Below, piece after piece: positions 1 to 8,529 of a stretch of DNA of 64,000 nt. The notes beneath the pieces were generated by a model, which was not told the origin of the DNA, did no database searches, and was given only the letters and a program-made list of their open reading frames with translations. Positions within the stretch are counted from its first letter, which is position 1. Every line of letters begins with the position of its first letter. Made by a program: the position numbers and the translations under genes. The DNA comes from Acanthosepion esculentum (Eukaryota > Mollusca > Cephalopoda > Sepiida > Sepiidae), in NCBI GenBank assembly GCA_964036315.1, contig OZ038517.1, forward strand, positions 47,910,237 through 47,974,236, written 5' to 3'.

Positions 1-70
1 ATATTTAAAACTCCCAATGCTGTGTACATAATTTTACGTCGATCCGAAATTTACATTGCCCGCAGTCAAC

Positions 71-89
71 ATGTGTGTGTGTGTGTATG

Positions 90-156
<67 letters not shown>
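71..156. repeat. (TG)n/(TA)n microsatellite
   Basis: A short TG run passes directly into a long TA run. Open frames across it (poly Tyr-Ile) are composition artefacts. Confidence 0.95.
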
Positions 157-159
<3 letters not shown>

Positions 160-279
160 GAGGGAAAGTAAAAAAAAATATTATCAGCACTCTTGAAAGT
201 ACGGATAATCTTTTTTACTTACCCTCGTATATATTACTTAATGGAGTGTTTTCTTTCGGTGTATTCCAACGGATTTTAA

Positions 280-372
280 TTAAAGTGTTGCCCAATCGTA
301 GGTCTCACTTACGTTTCTAGATGTGGGCTTTTTAGATGTTTCGCCAATGTAACTTTTTCTACAAACTAAAAT
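280..372 (-). pseudogene. PLE GIY-YIG endonuclease fragment
   Basis: The minus strand encodes about 28 residues around CRKSYIGETSKK, which fits the second half of the GIY-YIG motif (YIGET-x-R) typical of Penelope-like retroelement endonucleases. The frame then stops at 280-282. No RT domain is visible next to it, and the residues upstream (to 510) do not resemble a PLE. It is a dead 3' fragment. A hammerhead-like string (CTGAAGA, a small stem, GAAAC) lies on the opposite strand at 521-547, the same arrangement seen beside the PLE fragment at 60412. Assignment rests on motif recognition only. Confidence 0.5.
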
Positions 373-670
373 TATCATACACATGCACACACGAATTATA
401 CGCACGAACGCTGCTTGACAAGGCCGATGCATGTGAAGCCTGCTTAACAGATGGAAAACAGAGAACACGAAATTAAAAATACCAGAATTTCCCTTTTTCT
501 TTTTCTCCATACTTTATTCTCTGAAGAAGCTTTAATAAAAGTGAAACCTGTTGGATTTGTAAATGTTTCCTATTCATCCCTTATCATTTCAATAAAATCT
601 ATGCTAATATATAGTTAATAATATATAATAATTATAAAAAAAAAAAAACTAAAAAAATACAGTCAGTAAT

Positions 671-741
671 AAATTTATTTCGATGAATATAGGCAGTCGG
701 TCTGATGAGATGAATTTGCTTATATTCATCGAAATAAATTA
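671..741. repeat. Short inverted repeat
   Basis: Arms of about 22 bp (core TTATTTCGATGAATATA and its complement) enclose a loop of about 26 bases. It could extrude as a hairpin; no element is recognised. Confidence 0.7.
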
Positions 742-819
742 ATTACTATAGATTTTTAAGGTCTTTTCATAATTATTATTATAATTTGTTCTGTATCATA
801 CATTGAGCTCTCACATGGA

Positions 820-1096
820 CTGGAAAGTCCCCTTTGGAATAATCCCTAACAATTACAATTTGGTATCTGTCTATATTTATGAGATGAGGTATTATGTACA
901 CTATTTACATTATTCGGACTACTGCCCTCATCTTTGTGGCCATGTTTATCACAACGTGGGCGAAATAAAGGGTTCAGTTCGACATTCCAGCCACCTGAAG
1001 AAGGCCGGAGCGTACAACGGCCGAAACCTTGTGATAAACATGGCGACAAAGATGAGGACAATAGTCCGAATAATGTAAATAATTACAATTTGGTAT

Positions 1097-1098
<2 letters not shown>
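820..1098. repeat. PLE-tail repeat, inverted pair with hammerhead-like core
   Basis: A reverse copy (about 820-957) and a forward copy (about 958-1098) of the dispersed PLE-tail repeat meet head to head. The forward copy contains CTGAAGA (995-1001), a GGCCG/CGGCC stem and GAAAC (1023-1027), followed by the common tail (GATGAGGACAATAGTC, then AATAATGTAAAT). Open frames on either strand of this palindrome mirror each other and are not genes. Confidence 0.75.
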
Positions 1099-1099
<1 letters not shown>

Positions 1100-1127
<28 letters not shown>

Positions 1128-1398
1128 ATTTATTCTGTTTTTTTGTTTTCGAAAAAAAAAAACTAGGAAATATTCTGCTTTCGGAATTAAATTAATCGTT
1201 CCTTCGCCAGCAGTCTAACATCGTCTGAGGAGACACATTTGTAGTGTTGAAACTTGGTTGTAGTGTGTAGAGATTTTTAACATGTTTTTTTGTTTTAATG
1301 TCCTAAAATGAATCACATTTAGCTCTATTCAGTATTGAGACTTCTTTTAAATTAAATGTTACGTACAGTGGTATTATACTCCATTTGTTCTCATTTTA

Positions 1399-1432
<34 letters not shown>
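1100..1432. repeat. TA and TG tracts with non-coding sequence between
   Basis: TA/TG runs lie at about 1098-1130 and 1402-1432. The sequence between is AT-rich and I recognise nothing in it. Confidence 0.8.
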
Positions 1433-1435
<3 letters not shown>

Positions 1436-1970
1436 TCAACAAATCAAGTGAGAGATGATTTTTATTTATTAATCCAACAGATTATGTTACTTGAACGCTG
1501 TTTTTAGCAGAGCCCCGTATTTCAGTAGACGTCCCGCTTTATTTTAAACACTATTTTGATACACCAATGGAGTATTAAAAATAACAAAGATGAAGACAAC
1601 AGTCCGCCGAATATAAATACCGTAAGCAGTATTTATTTCGTTTAATCGCCTTCACGCTCGAGAAAACCTGTTCAAGATAAAATAAAATGTAGCCTCCCCT
1701 GAAATACGAGTAACCATTAAAAATAATCTTTAAAGTGATAAAAATATGTTGGATGAAAAAAAAAAAACAAAAAAAAAACGTTAAATCTTTAGAAATTGCT
1801 TTGTTTACTTTTCGGATAAGAAACTGGGAAGTGTGACATATCGAGAAAATTGGAAAGAGTGAGTGTGCTTAAAAGCTGTTATATAGGAATAAAGTGTCAT
1901 TGCTGACACTTGTGTTCGAACATAGGTCGCCCGTGAACAAGCACAGGCAATCTCGTCATTGATTTAAGTA
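1433..1970. other. No recognisable feature
   Basis: AT-rich sequence with frequent stops in all frames and an A-rich stretch near 1758-1780. No gene or known repeat is seen. Confidence 0.5.
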
Positions 1971-2530
1971 GATCACGTAGCCATAGCGGAAACGCATATA
2001 TAGAGGAAGTCGCGTGACGTCTGAAGTGTTCGCTATCTCTAGTCTATCCTCTATACTACGCGTTCGCTATCTCTAGTATATGCTCTATCCTACGTGTTCC
2101 CTATCTCTAGTCTATCCTCTATCCTACGTGTTCGCTATCTCTAGTCTATCCTCTTTACTACGTGTACGCTCTCTCTAGTATATACTTTATCCTACGTGTT
2201 CGCTATCTCTAGTCTATCCTCTATACTACGTGTACGCTATCGCTAGTATATACTCTATCCTACGTGTTCGCTATCTCTAGTTTATCCTCTATACTACGTG
2301 TACGCTATCGCTAGTATATACTCTATCTTACGTATTCGCTATCTCTAGTCTTTTCTCCATACTACGTCTACGCTATCGCTAGTATATACTCTATCCTACG
2401 TGTTCGCTATCTCTAGTCTATCCTCTATACTACGTGTACGCCATCGCTAGTATATACTCTATCCTACGTGTTCGCTATCGCTAGTCTATCCTCTATACTA
2501 CGTGTACCCTATCTCTAGTATAGGAGTTTA
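1971..2530. repeat. 34-bp tandem array with 68-bp dimers
   Basis: About 14 units follow the pattern CTACGTGTTCGCTATCTCTAG plus a short linker, spaced every 34 bp (for example 2056, 2090, 2124, 2158, 2192). Alternate units differ (GTTCGCTATCTC versus GTACGCTATCGC), giving a 68-bp higher-order dimer in the right half. The upstream flank (about 1971-2010, with GGAAACGCATATATAG) matches the complement of about 36865-36895, so the array probably grew from part of a dispersed element. Confidence 0.9.
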
Positions 2531-2539
2531 GGCGGAATG

Positions 2540-2950
2540 ATTGAAAGACAATCAAAGATTTAGAATCGGTTTCAAAAAATTCATATGCTAAGAAAAAATA
2601 TGATTTCAAAATTTGAAATATTATTATGGATTACTTGTAATTATATGCATGGATCCCAGTTATAAATAATTATTGATCGATTTCTTCATTGTGATATTTT
2701 TCATTATATCAAGTATTAAGAACATAGTAATTAGGGTGCGCAAATTGGAGGTGAGAGTTATCAACGATAATATTCTGACTGATGATACGTGGTTATCTCC
2801 CTTTAACCTTCTCCTTGTTTTTATCTTTAACTTTTTATCATATAAAATTTGGTGAGGCTTGAGCAAATTTTCATTCCGAAAATGCAGCCCAGAGATTAAA
2901 AGTTTGGGGTCCATTGAAATACGTCATTTCTTAGGGAATTAGGATCTTTT
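2540..2950. other. AT-rich interval without recognisable gene
   Basis: Short frames of 60-84 codons overlap on opposite strands with no motifs. I see nothing to annotate. Confidence 0.5.
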
Positions 2951-2955
2951 TTATA

Positions 2956-3854
2956 CGAGGGTCATTCAATAAATAAGGTTAATTCTTCGGTATAAGGACT
3001 TCTAATGCAGATAGAAGCTTACTTTTTTAAAAATATTTTTCAACGTAGTCTCTCAGCACCGTCACATACTTTTCCCATCTGTGCACAAGCTTCCGTATTC
3101 ACTCAGCGTAAAAATCTTTGGACTGATGTCTCAGCCAGTCGCTCACAACACTTTTGACTTCATTGTCACTTTTAAACTTCGTGCCTCTCGTGAACGCTTT
3201 CAAGGGACCAAACAGGTGAAAATCTGAAGGGGGCAAGGTCTGGGCTATAAGTGGGGTGATGGAGCAGTTCCCAGCCCAGCACGTTGATGGTCTACACTGT
3301 TTGGGCTGCTGTGTGAGGCCTTGCGTTGTCATGATGCAAGATGACTCCTTCTGACTGATGACCCCTGCGTTTGTTCTTTCTGCCTTTCAAAGTCCTTGCA
3401 ATGTCATCCACTGTCACCCTTCTGTCAGACTGAATGTGGTCATTGACTGATTCGATCACCTCAGGAGACCTCACTTCTGTAGGCCTCCCAGGCCTGTCCT
3501 CATCCTCAACACTGCTCCGTCCTTCTTTAAACAATTTAGCCCACTTGTAGACATTTTTTGGCTGAAACATATGGCACAATACACAGTTGACATTCTCCTA
3601 TGACTTTCAACTGGCTTGCACACTTCAGCAACCAAAAACTTGATAACTGACCGCTGTTCAATCCTGGAGCATGCTTCTTGGTTGGCCATCTTTGTTAATC
3701 GCCAAAACTCTCAAAGTTTTTTTTTAATCTGCAAAAGAAATTAAATCCATGTAAAAAAGAAGTAAAACAAAAATAAAAATAAAAAAGAGTAAGCTTCTAT
3801 CTGTATTAGAAGTCCTTATACTGAAAAATTCACCTTATTTATTGAATGACCCTC

Positions 3855-3855
<1 letters not shown>
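2956..3855 (-). mobile_element. Internally deleted mariner-family transposon
   Basis: A 900-bp element bounded by inverted repeats of about 73 bp (left 2956-3029, right 3783-3855, both beginning CGAGGGTCATTCAATAAATA) and flanked by TA on both sides (2954-2955 and 3856-3857), the expected mariner target duplication. Full-length mariners are about 1.3 kb, so roughly 0.4 kb is missing from inside. A broken transposase lies on the minus strand. The right end abuts a (TA)n tract, so the insertion may have used that tract or its precursor. Confidence 0.9.
3090..3689 (-). pseudogene. Mariner transposase, frameshifted and deleted
   Basis: Read on the minus strand from ATG at 3689, the N-terminal helix-turn-helix region is visible (IKFLVAEVCKPVESHRRM) and continues in another frame as VYKWAKLFKEG...DRPGRPTEV, so a frameshift lies near 3570. 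After VDDIARTLKGR the frame jumps to ILHHDNARPHTA, the second catalytic Asp region. The segment that should hold the first catalytic Asp (TGDE-like) is deleted. A stop follows AAQTV, and a one-base gain separates SPDLAP from the third-Asp block (SDFHLF). With two shifts, a stop and a lost catalytic residue it cannot make active transposase. Confidence 0.85.

Positions 3856-3914
<59 letters not shown>
3856..3914. repeat. (TA)n microsatellite
   Basis: Pure TA run directly next to the mariner right end. Confidence 0.95.
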
Positions 3915-3918
<4 letters not shown>

Positions 3919-4389
3919 TCTTTTAGATATTAAATTACTCCGTCTATGTTGATATATCTCAAATTAACCGCCCTAGCGTCACCAGTCGATTCCAAGTGCT
4001 TGTAACCAATGAACACTTCATGTTTGTAGAAGAAAGCTAATTCCACGACAACAGTAGATGTATTGCACTCCAACAAGTACGTTTAATGCCATTCCAGTGA
4101 TAATTATAACGATTAATGACAAGCAATGAACTGAATTTGTTTTTTACTTTTGTTTTATTTTTGTCGAAGTTTATTAATGTTCATAATTTTTCTTTCTGCA
4201 ACTGTGATATTCATTTGTTTTTCCATAGTCACCAAAATTTAATTACCGATTATTTTCAATTGTCAAGAAATATTTACAAAAGTTTGAACCGCCAAAAACA
4301 AAATGAAAACTTGTTGAAATTTTTTTTCATTTGCCCAATTATTGTTCTCGCCATCGCGAACAGAATATTTTTATTTTTATTTTATCTGT
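3915..4389. other. AT-rich interval, nothing recognised
   Basis: T-rich sequence with an open frame of 96 codons (4116-4406) of low-complexity hydrophobic composition and no known motif. It runs into the start of the 128-bp array, so I do not treat it as a gene. Confidence 0.45.
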
Positions 4390-5035
4390 CTATATATCTG
4401 AGATGAGGTATTTGCAACTTGATTGTCATATTCACGACGTATCGGCTTTTGTTACGCTTCGGCCTTCTTCAATATATGTCAAAATTTCTGAGATGAGGTA
4501 TTGTAACTATTTACATCGTTCGGACTGTTCTCCTCATCTTAATTGTCATATTCACGACGTTTCGGCCGTTGTTGGCTCCGGCCTTCTTCAATATCTGTCT
4601 ATATTTCTGAGATTCGGTATTTTAACTATTTACACTATTTACATCGTTCGGACTGTTGTCCTCATCTTTATTGTCATATTCAAGACGTTTCGGCCGTTGC
4701 AGGCTACGGCCTTCTTCAATATCTGTCTGTATTTTTGAGATGAGGTATTGTAACTATTTACACTATTTACAACGTTCGGACTGTTGTCCTCATCTTCATT
4801 GTCATATTCATGACGTTTCGGACGTTGCAGGCTCCGGACTTCCTCAATATCTGTCTATGTTTCTGAGATGAGGTATTGTAACTATTTACACTATTTACCA
4901 CGTTTGGATAGTTGTCCTCGTCTTTATTACCATATTCCCGGCGTTTCGACCTTCTTCAGGTGTTATACGTTGGAATATCGAATCGAACCCTTTATTTAGT
5001 CCACGGGGTTAAGTTGTTCTAATTCCACGTGCCAT
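4390..5035 (-). repeat. 128-bp PLE-tail tandem array
   Basis: Four to five units lie in reverse orientation at a strict 128-bp spacing (TCCTCATCTT-type marker at 4531, 4659, 4787, 4915). Each unit matches the dispersed PLE-tail repeat. On the minus strand each still has the GGCCG...CGGCC stem before GAAACG, but the CTGAAGA box has become TTGAAGA in several units. The last unit keeps CTGAAGA and runs on to about 5035 through the GGGTTCGATTCGA and CACGTGGAA parts of the consensus. Reading frames across the array repeat every 128 bp out of frame and are not genes. Confidence 0.88.
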
Positions 5036-5195
5036 GCCCTTTTTCTATATCTCAGCTTCAGTTATTTCCCTTTAGTATAACTCAACTCTCCAAGTTTTTG
5101 TTCACCTCTGATGAGGCTAGGTATTGACTCTTTGGGCCTAGTCACATTTTGGATTACTCAACGAACGCTTCTTTTATCCACTGGGTCATGTGTAC

Positions 5196-5335
5196 TTGGG
5201 GACTAAAAAAGGGTTCGGTTCGAAACTTCAATGTATATCATCTGAAGAAGGTCGGATCGTACAACGGCCGAAACATCGTGAATATGGCAATAAAGATGAG
5301 AACAGTTTGAACAATGTAAATAGTGTAAATGTTTG
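5196..5335 (+). repeat. PLE-tail repeat, single copy, hammerhead-like core
   Basis: Contains GGGTTCGGTTCGAA, then CTGAAGA (5242-5248), a GG(T/C)CG...CGGCC stem, GAAAC (5270-5274) and the GATGAGAACAGT / AACAATGTAAATAG tail. A diverged forward copy. Confidence 0.75.
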
Positions 5336-5376
5336 GTCGTTTTTACCTATTTTTCACCCAACTCAAGGCGTAAGAG

Positions 5377-5879
5377 GCTTACGACCACATTACGGTAAAA
5401 CACCGTTTTCAAGCAACGACGAGCTTGGTCAGTAGCTAAATGGGTGACCGGTTGGTAATACAAAGTGTTGTAAGGTTGGATGCGCAGGGGTGGGGTGCTA
5501 AAGAGCTTACGGCCACATTACATTGAAACACAGGTTCCAGTACGACCACTAAAGTTAAGCAACATCAAACCTGGTCAGTACCTAGATGGGTGACCGCTTA
5601 GGAATACCAGATGCTGTAAGCTTTGATGGGAAGGTAATCTATAGGGTTTACGGCTATCTCGCATAGAAATACAGGTTACCGTACGATCACTGGAGTTAAG
5701 CAACGTCATCTGGTAAATAATTAGATGGATGACCGCTTGGATGTGCGGATGGTCTAAAGGGCTCACGGCCGTATCACGTTGAAGCATTGGTTCCGGTAGG
5801 ATCACCGAAGTTAAGCAACGTCAAGCCTGGTCAGTACCTAGATGGGTGACCGCTTGGGAATACCAGGTGCTGTAAACTT
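5377..5879 (+). repeat. Four tandem 5S-rRNA-like units
   Basis: Four degenerate 5S rRNA copies: 5377-5478 (internal deletion), 5505-5623, 5646-5740 (3' part missing) and 5761-5879. The last is clearest: CTCACGGCC start, CACCGAAGTTAAGCAACGTC, then AGATGGGTGACCGCTTGGGA and a GTGCTGTAAACTT end, matching the internal promoter and 3' stem of animal 5S rRNA. The spacer between units 3 and 4 (GATGTGCGGATGGTCTAAAG) matches the start of the tRNA-like module that follows unit 4. All units carry many substitutions, so these are SINE/pseudogene copies rather than working 5S genes. Confidence 0.85.
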
Positions 5880-6150
5880 GATGTGCGGGTGATATAATGG
5901 ATAATGGCTCGGAATTTTTAACCGGAGAGCAGAGTTCAAATTCCAGTCGGGTTTGTTATGTTCATTTATGCGCAAATATTCTTGGGAAAGGCATGAATCC
6001 ACACCAAGCTAGTAATGACTTGTATTCCTAAATCATTATTATCCCCCCCCCCCAAAAAAAATTCTTAAAATCTAACAATATTTTCTGGCTTTAAATAAAC
6101 TGACATGGATTGATAAGCCATAGGAGATGAATCAGTCAAGGCGTAAGAGT
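5880..6150 (+). repeat. tRNA-like module and SINE tail
   Basis: Directly after the last 5S unit, 5883-5951 reads as a decayed tRNA: box A-like TGATATAATGG, an anticodon stem around CGG...CCG (loop TTTTTAA, perhaps from an Asn-type GTT anticodon) and box B-like GAGTTCAAATTCC. The tail contains CTTGGGAAAGGCATGAATCC and ATATTTTCTGGCTTTAAAT, the same tail found at 43030-44270 and 63230-64000. I call it a tRNA-derived SINE joined to 5S heads. Confidence 0.7.
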
Positions 6151-6179
6151 CACTCGAGGTAGAGAGTTACAGAATGAGG

Positions 6180-6470
6180 TATGTCATATGAATAGAAGAG
6201 GAGGATTGGTCCCTTTACTTGAAGAGATCAGTATTGTAGGGTTCTGGGAGGGAAGCATCCAGAAAGTAGCGGTTCCTGGGTGTGAGGAAACTCTCTGGGT
6301 AGAACTTCATACTTACAATTGGATTACAGGGGTGGTGAGGGTGGTGAGGGTGGTTCGATCCCGTGGATGTAGTATGGCGGATCTTAGTTGTAAATGGCAC
6401 AACTAAAGAGTAGAATTTGCTATAAAAATAATTATAGACTTGCGACGTTTCGTCTGTGACAAAGAGGCTT
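6180..6470 (-). pseudogene. LINE-B-like C-terminal fragment (uncertain)
   Basis: On the minus strand, traces of a CHRRNVASL-like block, then TKIRHTTS, can be read, resembling the post-RT region of LINE-B, but the frame is interrupted and a His-Pro-rich stretch (from a GGTGGTGAGG tandem) replaces part of it. Very decayed; similarity is by eye. Confidence 0.4.
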
Positions 6471-6474
6471 CAAT

Positions 6475-6530
6475 TCAAGACGTTGGCGATCATGGCTCTC
6501 TACGATTTCCTGTCTTTTGTTGCTCTCAAT
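6475..6530 (-). repeat. LINE-A 3'-end scrap
   Basis: GGCGATCATGGCTCTC is the complement of the LINE-A 3' coding end (WRAMIA). The same block recurs at 11.5-12.1 kb, 12970, 19240, 48090 and 58000. Confidence 0.6.
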
Positions 6531-6595
6531 AATTTTTTTTTCTTTTTTGTTTTTAAATCTCTGCTAAACCTTATTCAGCCATCCATTTACTTATG

Positions 6596-7030
6596 CTTGC
6601 TAGGTAGGTTATGCATTGTTTCCTGGGTATGACGATAAACTACATCCGGCAGCAAGGCCTCTGATCGGGAGGTTTTGAAGAGCATGGAAGCGCCTCTTAA
6701 TTGCTGTTGTTCCCAGGTCTACCCAAAGCCAAAGGGTAGCACCTGTTCGGGCAAATTGTGATGCTTCAAACTGGTGCCAAAACAACATGAAAGTATAAAA
6801 AATACATCTTTATAATAAAAATGCCAACAATAGATTTTTATAGATTTTAATAGTAAAAAATATTCCAGCAATAGATTTTTAATAGATTTTTAATAAATTT
6901 TAATAGTAAAAAAAATCCCAGCAATAGATTTTAATAAATTTTAATAGTAAAAAATTATTCCGCGATAGATTTTAATAGATTTTAATGGTAAAAAATATTC
7001 CAGCAATAGATTTTAATGGCACAAAAAAAA
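6596..7030 (-). repeat. Repeat D with short A/T-rich internal array
   Basis: The complement of the repeat at 33990-34530 and 42330-42740: GGGTATGACGATAAACTAC, CTGATCGGGAGGTTTTGA, CTCTTAATTGCTGTTG, then CAAAGGGTAGCACCTGTT. After it, AATAGATTTTTAATAG-type units of 35-60 bp repeat to 7030. No coding capacity. Class unknown. Confidence 0.7.
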
Positions 7031-7094
7031 ATTTACGTAACCTCCCAATAAAATTAAATTTCGGCATTAAACACTAGTTCTCTCTTAAGTGAAA

Positions 7095-7195
7095 CATTGC
7101 TAAGAGCTGAAAAGGAAGGGAAGTTGGGGAGAACCATGATCGCCCACGTCTTAAAGAAACCCGGCACACAGAAAAAGATGATGCTGGAAACAATT
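7095..7195 (+). repeat. LINE-A 3' coding end
   Basis: The plus strand reads LLRAEKEGKLGRTMIAHVLK, matching the extreme C-terminus of LINE-A at 19200-19290. It ends just before a PLE-tail repeat. Confidence 0.65.
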
Positions 7196-7199
7196 TGAA

Positions 7200-7556
7200 A
7201 GATATCTGTCTATATTTCTGAGATGAGGTATTGTAACTATTTACACTATTTACATTGTTCGGAATGTTGTCCTCATCTTTGTTGTCATATTCACAACGTT
7301 TTGGCCGTTGTACGCTCCGGTCTTCTTCAGATGAAATTTCAAACTGATCCCTTTATTTCGTCCACTAAATGGAAATAACTGAAAAGGTAGGACACGTGGA
7401 ACTAGAACAATCTACCCCGGAGGACAAAATAAAGCGTTCGGTTCGAATTTTCAACGTATATCACCTGAAGAAGGTCGGATCGTACAACGGCCGAAACGTC
7501 GTGAATATGACAATAATGAGGACAATAGTCTGAACAATGTAAATAGTGTAAATTGA
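7200..7556. repeat. PLE-tail repeat, inverted pair
   Basis: A reverse copy (7200-7360) and a forward copy (7425-7556) flank about 65 bp. The forward copy has CTGAAGA (7465-7471), a GGTCG...CGGCC stem and GAAAC (7493-7497). The pair could form a long hairpin. Confidence 0.8.
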
Positions 7557-8500
7557 AAGATAGCATCAAAATTTTTGGAGACTGCATTTGTCCGTTAATT
7601 TTGTTAAATTATAACGAAGAATGAAAAAAAAAAGCCATAAAAATGGAGACTGGAAGGATGAAAATAATGAATAAGGGTAGGAGGATAACATGATAGGTGG
7701 GTGCAGTAGAATCCAATATGGAAGCCAAATCAGTGTAGGAAGGATGAAAAATAGTTAAAAGAACGGTGTAAAGGGTTTTGAAGACTATAAAAAGACGACA
7801 TTAAGGAAGAAGCGTACATCGAACGTAAAGAAAGAAAAAAAAAAAAACAGGAATAATCGAAAAATATTTAAAAAATAGAAGTTAAAATGGAAGAATAAAA
7901 TTAAAAAAAAAATGGAAGACGAAAATAAAAGAGAAGAAAACATCGGGAAATAGAAGGAAGTTTGATTGATTGGTTTGAGAAATACGAAGAGGAGAGATTT
8001 TTCTGTCTGTTCATTTCGTTGCCAAAAAATTTTTCTCGGCTGCTTACTCCGCTTCTCAAAACTGGCTTGCTTGTGATCTTTAATGCCAGGAGACACGTCC
8101 GGAGAAAGCACGCCATTTTTTTTGTATCTCTCTCGCTCTCTCTTTCTCTTTTTCTCCCTTTGTGTGTTTCTTCCCAAGGAGAAGAAGAATTCAGAGCCGA
8201 ATGCAAGTCAGCAGCAACAGAAGCGACACAACAAGTATAAAGATAAGAATAAACAACATAAGAATCAAGCGAGTCCTGCTGCTGCTCCTTTGGGAACATC
8301 AGAGAGAAATTAAAGAATACCGAAATAAATAAATAAAGTCGAGCATTTAAAGCCCCTAATGAAATTCCACTTTTTATTTTATTTATTCATCTTATTTGTA
8401 ACTGATTTTGTTGTCGGTCTATTTATTTTTACTTATTTATTTTTTTTAATGTTTTAAGTCTATTTTTTCTCCTTGCTTATACGCGAGGGCTGTTTCGCGT
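7557..8500. other. Purine-rich, then mixed interval; no supported gene
   Basis: 7620-7970 is A/G-rich (GGAAGATGAAAA type). 8080-8170 has a TC-rich tract and 8200-8310 a CAG/AAC-rich stretch. Several overlapping frames of 76-132 codons exist on both strands, but they are low-complexity and share no motif with a family I know. Confidence 0.45.
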
Positions 8501-8529
8501 TTGTTTCTTTCGTAACTTCTTTTACCAGT

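Noticed and set aside
803..1218. Overlapping frames of 71-94 codons on both strands
   Set aside because: They lie in an inverted pair of PLE-tail repeats; the peptides mirror each other through the palindrome.
5377..5879. Functional 5S rRNA gene cluster
   Set aside because: Units differ from each other and from animal 5S at many positions, some lack internal segments, and the cluster ends in a SINE.
7785..8313. Overlapping Lys/Arg/Glu-rich and Phe/Ser-rich frames on both strands
   Set aside because: They reflect purine-rich and TC-rich tracts; no family resemblance.
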